Below are positions 49,060 to 60,125 of a stretch of DNA of 64,000 bases, one piece after another. The stretch is from NCBI GenBank assembly GCA_902702965.1, contig CACRXP010000015.1, forward strand, positions 20,441-84,440. Reading direction: 5' to 3'. The notes beneath the pieces were generated by a model. That model was not told the DNA's origin. It did not search any database and saw nothing but the letters and a program-made list of their open reading frames with translations. The number at the start of each line of letters is the position of its first letter. Positions within the stretch are counted from its first letter, which is position 1. The DNA is from Spirometra erinaceieuropaei (lineage: Eukaryota > Platyhelminthes > Cestoda > Diphyllobothriidea > Diphyllobothriidae). The position numbers and the translations under genes were made by a program.

Positions 49060-49546
49060 ACGCCGGCCCAAAAAGTATCTCCAAAACACCAGTGCCTAAT
49101 TAGTGGCACTGCATTAAAAGATGTGGAAACGCACTAAGGTCTGGACATACAGACGACCGCTAACCTGAAACCACTTTAAGACAGTGGTTCAGAAAGCAAC
49201 TAGATTAGAAGTGCTTTTAAAAATACTTCCTCTTGAACTCTTCGGAAAGATCCTCGGCATCGTCGTGAGACCTCATTTAGAGTACGGAATGTCAGCTTGG
49301 ACTCATGGACGCCTGGACACTGACCTCACTGCACAGAGTCAAGGCAAAACAACGATACTGGTTGATGGCCTTGGGGATTTATTGTACCAGGATAGGTGGA
49401 AAGTGTCTCATTTACTCCCGATATCTTATAAACACTTTAAATGTAGCCTTCTGTGGACATTCCGAATTGCCCCTGACCGTGGCTGCTCGCTGAGACCGGA
49501 GGAATTCATTGAGTTTGCATGCACAACTCAGAACATTTTTGGCTAA
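49060..49546 (+). pseudogene. CR1-like non-LTR reverse transcriptase, C-terminal fragment
   Basis: An open stretch of 120 codons from 49184 contains a block like FGKILGIVVRPHLEYGMSAW, then LVDGLGDLLYQDRWKVSHLL, a LPISYKHFKCSLLWTFRI block and LRPEEFIEFACT. In CR1/Jockey-type elements the same order (TLVRPHLEYxxxAW, LPYxxRLxxLxLxxLxYRRxRGDLI, FFEFA) marks the region just after the palm. A damaged KxxxTxLKxxxK-like part before 49184 extends it to about 49060. The catalytic region is absent, so this is a truncated relic. CR1-like is my best class; the exact clade is unsettled. Confidence 0.65.
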
Positions 49547-49879
49547 CAAGTAGTCGGACCAGGGAACTCGCAACAAACGAAATTTTGACTGCTGACACCA
49601 TATTCGATTTTTAAAGAAAGCTTGACTGTTGATTTTTGGAAAAAAAATCGTCTTTTACAATGTGACTACTTACAGCCAGCCTTTACCTATTCTTTGCCCG
49701 AACTGATTCTCACCGAGCGGCAACAACCGTTGTGCTGAAGGAGTTGGAAAATTCCCATAGCAGTAATTAGAAGACGAGGTGGCAAGCACACGTAGCTTTC
49801 GATAAATTCTTGTCGGGCCTGTACAGTTATATCGGAACGGGATAGAAGTAAAGCATGTCAGCGATAAGAGAAATCGATA

Positions 49880-50580
49880 AAAGTTCGCCTTTAAACACCG
49901 GCGGGGTGTGGGAATGTGGAAGAGGGGGGAACGGAGTGAGAGCGGAAGGGCACGGAGAGTTGCAGCGTTAGTCGACCTTCGACCACTGTAGGCGCGGAGC
50001 CTGAATGTGGTTCTTCTGTGGGCTTTAGTAACCTAATGGCGGCCGCTTCTGCTGTCGCTAACAGGGGCTGGCCTAGTAGCTTAGGGTAGCTCGATGGGAT
50101 CTTATAAATCACACGAAAAGCTTCATTGGGGTTCACGCGATGTCCCGAATCGACAACATGCGCGAGAATGGCGCTGCTTATGCTCCTCATTTCGTCTTTT
50201 CGCAGCCATGCCAAGAGGTGTTCCCGTATTCTCTTGGATAAGTGCCGACTCGTGAAACCAATATAACCTGCTCCACAGGAGCAAGTGAAGGAATAGATGC
50301 ACATTGAAGTGGTCTGGGGTGGCAACTTATCCTTACCTTCTCAGCGTAAAATAGGGTTAGTAGAAAATAATATTTGAACCCTTGTTGCTGGGAAGGTTCG
50401 TGAGACAGCTCGATCAAGGTCTCCTTAGAAGTTCACTCGAAGCGTCCCCTTGGAAAGGGACTTCGACGAACAAAGTTTTCTTTTCGCGGTCGGTGTGGCG
50501 GGTTTGATCGGTCGTTCGGCAATGTTCTTTGCAATAAACCTGTCAGCGTACCCGTTTTGATTATGTTGTGATTTGACTAG
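49880..50580 (-). pseudogene. Penelope-like element, GIY-YIG endonuclease relic (copy 2, better preserved)
   Basis: Open for 144 codons on the minus strand from 50325 to 49891. The start of the domain reads CIYSFTCSCGAGYIG (YIG codons at 50257-50265), with SRHLSKRIREHLLAWLRK after it and DSGHRVNPNEAFRVIYKIPS further on. GIY is CIY here, but the Cys pair, YIG, the downstream Arg and the Glu-His pair remain. Upstream, across a stop and frame changes, RFIAKNIAERPIKPATPTA (about 50545-50490) and DLDRAVSRTFPAA (about 50430-50385) give the end of the part linking to the reverse transcriptase, which is itself missing. The endonuclease fold could still be coded, but there is no promoter or start context, so it is most likely dead. 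Confidence 0.8.
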
Positions 50581-51887
50581 AACACGTTCTATCTGCCTGG
50601 AATTTTATACAGGCCGTATATATGCAACAATCACTGCGCATTAATAGGGTCAGAAGAGCTGTGCCTATAACTCTTCAAGTAGAAATGCAAATACGCTAGG
50701 ACCATTCTCATTTTGATGACGAAATTGTCGCCCATCTTTCCAAAATATCTGCCTGCCTGTGCGTCGTTTGAACTTTAGGGAGATTAGCGCCAAATAATAC
50801 GTCAAGAGGCCAAACACTAGCACCTACATAAACCGAAACATCGCCGGCTCCCACTTACTGTGCGTTATCGTTACGACTAAAAAAGTGGGAACCAGCTTTC
50901 CTCAAATTCATTTCATGATAAATTACAAAAGCATAGTGCACTGCAACTAACTTATTTTATCAGGCATAAACGTAGGCCAACCCGATGAAATCAGTCGAAT
51001 AGCTCAATCCACTCTACTTTGATATCCTTCTTTTTCATAATATTACAGCTTTAACTCAAGATCATTTGCGAACTAAAGAAACTAGGTCGAAGTTCCTTCA
51101 AGGGCAGAATCAAATCGACAATTGCTGTTTTATATTGATTTTCTCTGTCGAAATTCAAACTTCTGTACCTTCTCACTTGTTATTTGTGTTATGCAACGAC
51201 AGGCTGCAGTTGAGAAGCCGTCGCGAAATTTTCTGGTACCATTAAATCCTGCTGTCCTTGCTTGCTTTAAAAATCGACAATTCGAAAAACAAGACTAGAG
51301 AGGTTGTATCTGACTGACCATTCCGAATCGCGATGGGAGAACTGTCAGTTTGTGTAGATCAGGCAGAAGTCGAAATGGAAAGTTCACGGTATGGACAGCT
51401 TATGATTCAGGCGTTCTTGGAGTTCAAAGCATTCAGAGATCCGGCTGTAGAACTGAACAAACGGTTTGTTCTAATCACACATGAAAGCACTGGTACTATT
51501 GATATCTATGCAAGAAAAGTCATGGCTTGACTAAATGAATCGTCTATTTTTACCTTCTTAACTACATTATTACACCTAGTGTCTTCCAGTACAAGAGACC
51601 CAACCGATAGCAGTCGTAGGAAATAAGCACAAATAACCACCTAGTGTAGCTTTACTAGGGGGAAGAATTTTTGCGGTTAGGCTAGTATTTTGTCAGCCCT
51701 CGCACGCGGTCATTGTTCTCTCTACTATTCTGAACTCTGTTTTCGGTAAGTTCGTCTTAAGTGACTATTTCATATCAGAGTTTTCTCTAAAAGGGACCAA
51801 GTGGTAGGTGCGCTGGACCAACACGGAGGCTAGATTGAGGTTCGGCAGGCGTTATTGAGGATTCGAACGCATAACAAATGCCAAAAT
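50581..51887. other. No gene recognised
   Basis: Only one short open stretch (65 codons at 51333-51530) and no repeats I could match within the window. Confidence 0.5.
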
Positions 51888-52000
51888 CTGGGATGTGACG
51901 ACACGCCCAGGTGCCGATTTACGCCGCGCCAACTGGGATCCGTGCCAGCCACCTGCATCCTCTCCCGTCTGTGATCTTCCTGACTGAGAGAAGGAAATGG
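51888..52000 (-). repeat. Repeat family D, copy 3 (fragment)
   Basis: Matches the cacgcctaggtgtgag to ccgtgccagccgcctgcacc part of the 59.5 kb copy (here cacgcccaggtgccgattta and ccgtgccagccacctgcatc). Same relative orientation as that copy. Confidence 0.55.
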
Positions 52001-52429
52001 ATAACATCCAGAATTTAATCAGCGAATAGCTTGACTATTCTGAAATGTCGACTAGTAAGACACAAAAAACAACAGCATCAAGATAAAGCATTCGGAGGAC
52101 TCATTCTAGAACTAAAATATCTTTTTTAAGCAAAGCGGGAAACATAACGGGACGGAGGATGCATACATCTATAAATCGCCGGGTTAGGGATTGAGGCGCG
52201 TGATAGGAACGTCAACCAAAAGCGTAATCAAATAATTTGCGAATTTTAGTTAAAAGGATTTCAATAGTAAGAGAGAATAAAAGATTCAAGGATAGAGTAT
52301 CACCAGGGTACCAGAAAGGTGACACTTTATTGGGAAGGATACTAAACTATTGAAGAGTGAGTGAGAGCCTCAGCTGAAAAACGTATTGGGCAGATTTATA
52401 ATAGTTGAGCAAGAGACCATTTTCTAACG
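52001..52429. other. No gene recognised
   Basis: Purine-rich AT spacer upstream of the minus-strand reverse transcriptase relic's 3' side. It may hold that element's 3' part, but I see no motif. Confidence 0.4.
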
Positions 52430-53165
52430 ATCACGCTTCAAGCCATCCTTCAGAAACTGGAGCTGAGTTTAATTTCCATTAAGGTGGCCAACAGCCATAT
52501 CGTCAGCATACGTGGTTTATAGGTGGTCATTTGGCGATCTCATGTCATCAGTGTTAGGTGAGAAGAGTTGAGTGTTTAAGACGAACCCTTGAAGGACTCT
52601 ACAGTTATCTGAAGGAACAAACCTAATGCGGAAGGCAAGGTGATTTCTGGGCCAAGAAGCCATTCAGCCAGGAAAACCGTACTCAGATGTTTTGCTGAGG
52701 GAGAGATGGCACACAACTGTGTTGAAAGCAGAGGAGTAGTCGAAAAATTCACATGCGCAAGCACTACGACTCTCACCTAGATCTGCTAGAGCAGAGGGCA
52801 GCGCAAGAGAAATACTCTATCCAAGATACTGCGTTTCTCCATATATACGAAGATCGGAAAGGGCCGGAGGAATTGGAGGAGAATGGAATAACGACACCCA
52901 AGGCAACTCTTTCAGCGAGCTCCAGAATTGCGAAGAGCAGACAACTGGACTGAAAGATTTAGGATCAGAATTAGTGGATTTCTAGACAGAGGAAAGATTC
53001 TTACTGTGCACCAAGCGTCAGAAATCTTGCACTCCATGAAGAACATGCTAAAAAGGTGTGTCAAAACAGGGCCATCTGGGAACAATGCGACTTAAGGAGA
53101 ACTGGGGAGATGACATCTGGCCCAGTGGCTGTTAATCCCCGGACCAGAGCCTTTTCTTCACTATT
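52430..53165 (-). pseudogene. Non-LTR reverse transcriptase relic with intact YADD
   Basis: Read on the minus strand, frame changes included. Near 53120-53070 is a GPDVISPVLLKSHCSQMAL block. A RSILDRVFLLRCPLL-like block follows near 52850. A palm motif, FDYSSAFNTVV, sits near 52745-52710. GFPGWMASWPRNHLAFRIRF is near 52680-52630. The catalytic box, YADDMAVGH, at about 52520-52495 keeps both Asp residues. The preceding PQGxxLSPLLF box is damaged (LQGFVLNTQLF). Several frameshifts and stops are needed to join the blocks, so no full enzyme is coded. The LDFSSAFNT-type palm points to CR1/L2/Rex-like lineages. This differs from the 1-1630 element (TFVDLTKAFDTVNRD), so it is another family. Confidence 0.7.
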
Positions 53166-54689
53166 ATGACAGACACAGGAGAGAAGACACCCAGTGGTGG
53201 GGAAGTGTTATTTGAGGGAAGATTGGAGTCATCGGAGGTATAGATAACATTAACATCTAAAGAGTCTAGACTAGCAACAACAGGTGCCAGTGCGTTGAGT
53301 GAAACGCAGTGAGACGCAGGCCAGCAGAGAAGGAAGGAGAAGAGGGGGTAGAATAAAGGCTGACTAGCAAACAGACAACTTAGGGTTGCAAGTTATCTTT
53401 TTGCTAAAACTTTAACATCTAAAGAAGACTTCCTTACGACGTCTAAGTTAGTTGAGATACATTGAGGAAATTCTGCCGGAGCTAACCGTAGCATTTTCAG
53501 GACGACCACAAAAAGACATTAAAATATCGTAAAATAGTCGGAACAAAGTTTGACCTTCGGCAGTCTAAGAAAAGCTGAGATAGTACTAGTTATGGAACTC
53601 CGATGCAAGAAACTGTTTTCTGCTGATGCGCCGGGAACAGAAATTTTCTTCTCAGGATTAGTTAGCGTTTTTGTGCCGCGTGGGTTTTCCACTAAACCTG
53701 ACCTGTCTTGAGAGAAATGGTTCAAAGAATTGACGCTGTGGCGATCTGATTTTTCTGCCGTTTTGATTACAGGGAACATTTATGTGTTAACATGGTGGTG
53801 AGTAGTCAGCAGCATAAATGTAATACACTCAAGGAGGGAGAACCACATGGCACTAAATAAGCAAATGGGATGTCCCCAGTTTGAAGCACTACTACAGAGC
53901 AGAACGAGAAATTTTTTCCCGCCATTGGGCCGATGATTTTAAGTGTGCGAAAGTGAATCCCAGGGAAGTCCTGGTTGATCAAAGGGCTGAGTTGTTATCC
54001 CAGGTTGTCGCAGTACGTGCGTTGGAAGTGATCAGATGATGGCTGTCCATAGGCCAGAAAAGGTCATCCATTTCTCCTCTCCTGGGTACACATTTCGGCA
54101 ACGGTATAGAGAAAAACCGCACTTAACTGTCATTAGACTGCGGATCGTGACATACGAGATTTATGGTAGAGGGAGTTTTATGGGTGGGCAGCAAGCTAGA
54201 CAGTAAGCTGCCAAAATGAAAGAAAACACAAAAATTGCCTAGATTTATGCCGAAAGTCATATCCTGCGCCATTGTATGACAACGGAAATAAGAATAGCAA
54301 ATAAGCAATAAACAAAAAGCAAACCACAAAATAACGGATTTCGAGTTAAGGTGTGAGGTCATGGGAAGTAATCGTTGTCGACAGTGTAACTTCTGCAAAG
54401 GCCTGCAGATGCATGCCAAGATAAAACCCCGTATGACACGATCCACAGTCTACTGACAGTCAAATAGTGTCCTTCTCTGTACCGTTGCCCACATTTCTTC
54501 TAATAACAGCTTCCTTTGAATGGAAGAAATCAAAATATGCGAAGCGTCTGATACATTAAACAGCTGCGAAGCATCTGCCTCCATACAAGCGGGGACCTTC
54601 GGGGAAATCTTGCAAATTAGGTGTCGCGGAAAAAAAGTTAGTCGACCAGATAATGGGACATGCTCATCCGGTTGCGTGTCCGTAACCCC
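53166..54689. other. No gene recognised
   Basis: Open stretches of at most 107 codons (54123-54446, minus), with hydrophobic patches but no domain. The first 300 bases may contain the decayed N-terminal end of the reverse transcriptase relic to the left. Confidence 0.4.
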
Positions 54690-54906
54690 ATTGGTGTGGG
54701 CCCTTTACACAATAGTGCATACTCTCGAACGCGATCGACAGGACAACGAATCTACGGTCAAATGGTAGAGCATTAGACTACGGAAAGTTCGGTGACTAGA
54801 GGTTCGGATCTCAGGTCAGCCAGACCTGAGATTGGGCATTGTTGACGGACGCGGCTAGTAACCCAGGAACGCCCATCTCAGTCTCTCTTACCTTTGTCAG
54901 TAAATC
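54690..54906 (+). mobile_element. tRNA-derived SINE, second family, divergent plus-strand copy
   Basis: A plus-strand tRNA-like head with A-box-like aaatggtagagcattagac (54760-54778) and B-box-like gaggttcggatctcaggtc (about 54800). It ends in a tail, agtctctcttacctttgtcagtaa (split here only for naming; it spans about 54881-54904). The tail matches the agtctcccttgtctttgtcgg tail of the 39.6 and 44.8 kb copies. The body differs (gacggacgcggctagtaaccc instead of ctgacgacggct), so it is an old or variant copy. Confidence 0.55.
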
Positions 54907-57900
54907 TTACTGAATTATAAAGTCACCATATTTGTTCACATTTGGACCCATACAGTTTTACCTGTGTTTTAACGTCTACAAATCAAATACGAAAAGGGCA
55001 TAAGATGCGGACATCTGTCCCAAGTGTTTCAGTGGACTGTGATCCATGTTTCGGAATCTGGCCATCCGGAAGGATACTCATGGCAGGCTCCGCCAATAGG
55101 CACACGTAATTCTTCAAATTTTTCCCATGACCCCTAGCCTCGAATTCTGTGGCAGTTGGACTAGACCCTTTCTTTGATTAGTCTATGCTTTTTCTCACAC
55201 AAAATAACCCCGTCTCCTCGACTAACTAGGTGTGACATCCAAGGGACAATTGGCAGATACCTAGCCCTCCACACTCTTAATCACCATTCACGCTACGGCA
55301 CATTGAAACGAATTCATCCGTCCAAATTATGCTATTCTCTCCTGACTCTTTCCAGATCGTCAACCAACCCTGATCTGAATTAGTTGAACTGGATAACGAC
55401 GTTTTCTATATCGATTTTCAAAAACGAGTTCATGGGATTCGGTCCACTTGATTCCTACTGGGTTGTTTGGTCGCAAATACATATCTATTATCTATTTGCT
55501 CGAATTATTGGACTCTGGGCCAATGCAATCTCTATTTGGAAGCTGCCAAACAAGCATCCTAATCTGAAAATTCAAGAATATGTGCGAGATACATGTCCAC
55601 TACCCATACTCTCTGGCATAAACATACGGCGAATATAATTTTGTTCTCAACCAGGGACGTAGTTATTCTGTGTGCGCAAATGAGGAGGATTTCCGATTAT
55701 AAGTGTACATGTACGCTGAAGAGACGCTTCTCCGATCCGACTGGAAGAAAGAACAGGTCTTGCCTTGGGGTTCAAATCCAGGACCCCCTGAAGCAGGCAG
55801 TTACATAGTAAAAAGGACATGGGCACCGAAACTGCAATTTCTAACTTAGTCAGCCAGCAATGCCCCAACCCAGGGCCTGGAATCTGAGTCTGGCTCCATT
55901 TGGCCACTTTACTGTTTATACGTTGACGCACGAGCTCAGGACATTTCGACTGCCGTCTAGCACGTGAACAGCCACGCGGGAGTGCAGCCTCACCGTTCCA
56001 GTTTTAGGAATGAGCATGCTTGATGACTAACTGCCCACGTTATAACCCCAGGTCGCCACGGCCTGGGGCGGGCTGTGTCGGCTGGCTGCAGCAAAGAGAC
56101 CAGATGAGGCCATCCCAAGCCACCTTGGCGCGTACAGGGTTGAGTCATTTTAAGCTGATCCCTGGGTTCACCGGAATTGCCCAACTTTCAAATCTTCTGA
56201 ATTAACATTGGTTGCCCTATCTTGAGCTTTTTATAGGTGCTCCTGCAAAACTACTCTTCTTAAGTGGTTTATGAAGGTCAGTTTTGAAGTCCTTTCAGCG
56301 ACCGAATTCAACAGTACTCAGTGTAGTGCTGGAAGCGCAACCAGGCAAACTTTTTGCCCAATGACTGGGTGCCGAAAGGCCGCGCAAAAGTGGGCGCAAT
56401 TGTTGCGTGGTAGGAAGGGGCTGGAACGTGGTTGTTAGTGACTACGATCTTCATTTTGAAGCGGAATTGGCAGACCGGGGAGGAGTTACAAGAAGCCGAA
56501 AGAGAGCCCCGGAACAAGTTTTTTCAGATATAATTAATAGCGAAGACAATATTCGTGACTTGGCTTCCATTGATGTAATTATTACCGATCAAGGCCGTAT
56601 GCAAGTCAGCTGATATGGTCATGGGACCCGACGTTCTAAAGATAGGTCACCCACCTTGCGGGATGATTTCCTCCCGCCCCACCAGCATGCCTGATTAAAT
56701 GGCTTTGTCAAAGACAAGCGGACAGAAGGCGAAGAGCAGTGAACGCCACAACCACTGCGACGGCCTCCTGTGGGTTTCTGTTCACAAATATTGACTGCGA
56801 CGGGAAAGGGGGCCTGGCTAATCACCACGCAAAATCAACAGGAGCAGTTAACAAGCGATGCTAGTAAACCATCAACCCCTCCTGTACGTGGGTGGTGGGT
56901 CTAGCAGTAAACAAGGCTAGACGATCAGCACCAGCACTGCAATTTATACGCAGAGGATGCAAGTCCGGTCGTCAACGGTTCGGGCAGTTTGAATGTAGCC
57001 CGCACGACAGTCAAGATGGTCATCCCAAGCAATGCTGCAAATAACTACAACATAGTGCTTGATTCCACTCTTCAACACTGGACAGTAGACCCAGTCGTAC
57101 GAAACACGGACCACGTATAAGTTCATCTCAGCGACCTTTCATTACATGCCAGTTACTTGGCCTGTGATCCTTAACGTTGTTTAGTTAAACAAGGCTTACT
57201 TCTAGTTGCACGTTGGGGTGGTCGAACCTACCATCAGCTTTCGCAAAATCAATCCTATAAGAAGTAGTTTTTTTACTCACAGGCAACTAAAACTGGCCAT
57301 ACTACTTACTGCGGAATTTCTCATCCTACTGCGGAAGCCATCGGTTAGGCTGCGCGCCCAGCTTTGATCGACCAGAAACTGCTGCTGCTGCTGCCTGCAA
57401 TGACTGCACCTGCTCGGGCGCTTATTTGTCTGTCCTCCCTTTTACGTTGGCATTTGCAGTCTCAGACTGCCGTTGATCGCCCTCCTATCGGTTGTCTCTT
57501 TACCCCGAGGCGGTAAAAAAGCATAAACACAAAACAATCAAAGGAGGACACTTTGCTTATGGATCCTGGCCGCTTCTTGATATGGTAACTTTTTCTGGTT
57601 TCGGCCTGCTGTGATGTTCAAAAGCAGGTCCGAATGTCTAGAATTCGTCCAAAAAAGCTACTATACAGCCGATATTTTGTAATAATGCTGAGCTTGAAAG
57701 GCTCGCAGTCCATTTGCCATTCTTATATTAAATCAGCGCAAAACGTCACAGCTTATCGCATTCTGTTGGTGGTCGGCGTAATTTGATAAGAGTTTGGTTG
57801 GTTGAAGCAGGCAATAAAGACAAATCCGGCATCCGCTTCTTCCCCTAAATAACGATTTCTGTAATATATAGGCAGTTTCCTTCGCGCACTGAACTATGTA

Positions 57901-58439
57901 ATGGCGTTCAACATATTCTACAGCAGGACAAAAATAGATTAGTATAAGTAACTCCCGAACTCGCTGTTCGAACGCATTAAGAATACCCTAAAATGCTCTT
58001 CAATCATCACATCTGATATAAACTCCAGGAGGTTTTTAAGACTGCACAAAACTACCCGTGATTTTAAACGCTGACTCTAAAAACGAAAGGCATTCTACAA
58101 AGTGGCAACGAGAGACGAATTTGTCTGCCATTTCGGTTAACCAATTCTTCTAAACTACATGTACACCTAATTTTAAAACGTTCGAAATTTACAGTAAATA
58201 TTTCTAGCCGCCCTTAAACAGTCTACAGTGATGTTTCCCCGCAGCATGTTGCATCGTTTCCTCCATCCCTGTCTAACAAACGCTGTAATACCAACCGTGT
58301 TATCATTTATACCCGATGGAGCTGAGGAAAGGCAAATTTTGGAGCATACACAACGCCATTCTCGCATATCCGGCATTCTCGCAGCATCTCCAGCATTGCG
58401 TGGACCTCACGAAGTCATTTGTTTATCTTTTCTATAAAA
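54907..58439. other. No gene recognised; a possible SINE relic near 55.8-55.9 kb
   Basis: At 55815-55905 the strings tttctaacttagtcagccag and ggcctggaatctgagtctgg resemble the inverted body and head of the second SINE family, but too weakly for a firm call. Open stretches up to 94 codons overlap it. Other open stretches are short. GC-rich patches occur near 56050-56130 and 56640-56820. Confidence 0.4.
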
Positions 58440-58695
58440 TATATTACAATTTATAAGACCATCAAACCAATGTGAACAATGCATATCAGTTAAGTAGTCA
58501 TCATTTGCAGAGTGTGGTGTTTGCATGAGGTCGAAAAGAAGGGTATTTAAGAGCCAACATCTTGGCGAGTACGACATTTTATGGGAATATGCCGCGTAAT
58601 AATTAAAATCACAATCCCACCTAAGTAATCCCCCTAAATCGAGAACTTATTTCAGAACTTCGGCTAACATTTCATGTGACAGGCCACTCACTGTG
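58440..58695. mobile_element. Foldback element fragment, right arm only (copy 4 subfamily)
   Basis: Aligns with the right arm of 27718-28865: ataagaccatcaaaccaatg, gagccaacatcttggcgag, and the end cggctaacatttcatgtgac followed by aggccactcactgt. The left arm and centre are missing. Confidence 0.7.
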
Positions 58696-58780
58696 AGGTG
58701 GCACAATAGGTAAAGATCAGTCACAAACTGAAACAGCCCCAATATATCCCGACGATATTGATACACATTGCCTAAAATTG

Positions 58781-60125
58781 TTGTACATGAAGTCCTACAT
58801 TTCTTCCGATCTTTAGTTATTCAGAAGCTAATTCCAGCGTCAGCCCTGAATGCGTCCGCATGTTTTGTTCCAACCATTCGCTGATGTGTGAAAATGACTG
58901 AAATTGCACTTACTTTGATGCTAGAAAGACAATTGTTTATGGCGTAAGAAAATACCACAGATCGCTTACATCCGTCGTAGGGGGGAAGCGGACACATGGA
59001 CATACCACCCTACGGATCTGTGTCCATAAAATGGGTCTTCTGGGTCTTTCGGCATTGGTCGCCTTCTGTTTTGTCTCCGACAAAAACAGGGTACATTTGG
59101 CAGGCTCTGTACATTCATGATTTCTGACAGCACCAATACCAGGAGGGGCGACAGCAGTAGAAAGGGATTTCTGTTCAGATCCCAATGATGGCTATGGATT
59201 TTATTGAGAGGAACCGGTGAATGGGACTACTGGTGGTGGAAGATGATAAGTTGCATTAACTGTCCTCAACGAGGTACAGAGATGTGTTTTGGCGGAGCAA
59301 GTAGTTTAAAGCAGGACAGCGATCTTTTGCAATACGTCTACGTCGGAAATGACGTGGGGGGAGTGTGACAGCAATTGATTCGCGCCTACCCAGTCATTCC
59401 TTAGACAGCCCTTACTCTGACCGTTCGCTTCAAGGATTATAAGCGTCTGCCATGCCAGGATAAGCAAACCACGGCCGTCGCAACCTGCTATGCGCTGGTA
59501 GTTCTCTGACACCTGGTTCTCTGCCGGTAGATGCGCTGGCGCTGCCGTGCGTATACAGGTCGTGAGCATAACTGTTCGGTCATCCTCGTCTTTCTGACTC
59601 GTTGTGGTGATGTTGTTGGTTAAAATCCTGGTCAAGTGTTTGTTTTGCTTCGGGGGATGTGGTGGCACGCCTAGGTGTGAGTTTCCGCCGTGCCAGCCGC
59701 CTGCACCCGTCCCCACCTTCGGTCGTCTTGACTTTATCTCGGCACCGAACCCAGGTGGGGAGGAGAGAGTGATGTGGATAGAGGGACGGTTTACTACCAT
59801 TATAAACTAATTTAGGCGCAAGTCTCCGTGCCTGCTCCACCTTGCTGTGGAAGAAACGGTGGACATCGGCAGGCACGATGGTCGAACTATCACGTCGATC
59901 ATTGTCTGCTACAGAACTTCCAATTGCTTGCGCTCACGGATTGAGCTGGGTCAATGGGTCAACAGCGATATCGAAACGCATTTCATCAACGGGAGTGTTT
60001 TCTGCCCTTCAGCATCCGGTGGCATGATTTACGCGATGTCGGCCGAAATTGTAATGGTAAATAGGAAGCGGACGGGTTGCTGTCATTTTTGTTTGCTGTA
60101 TTCACGTGAGACAGAAATGCCTTTC
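58781..60125. repeat. Repeat family E, copy 2, interrupted by repeat D
   Basis: The part 58781-59425 matches 24179-24800, and 59915-60125 matches about 24850-25030 (tgcgctcacggattgagctg, ggtcaacagcgatatcgaaac, ttgctgtcatttttgtttgct). About 490 bp between these parts is absent from copy 1 and is largely repeat D. Identity between the copies is high in 58880-59150, higher than for any other repeat pair in the window except the 100-bp duplication. Confidence 0.75.
59460..59880 (-). repeat. Repeat family D, copy 4, nested in repeat E
   Basis: Reverse-complement match to 11147-11545. The minus strand is open for 98 codons at 59580-59876 (KVEQARRLAPKLVYNGSK) and for 164 codons at 59306-59800 in another frame. 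Because several frames are open and the family is diverged, I cannot tell which, if any, was ever translated. Its insertion splits repeat E, so D moved or was copied after E was in place. Confidence 0.65.
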
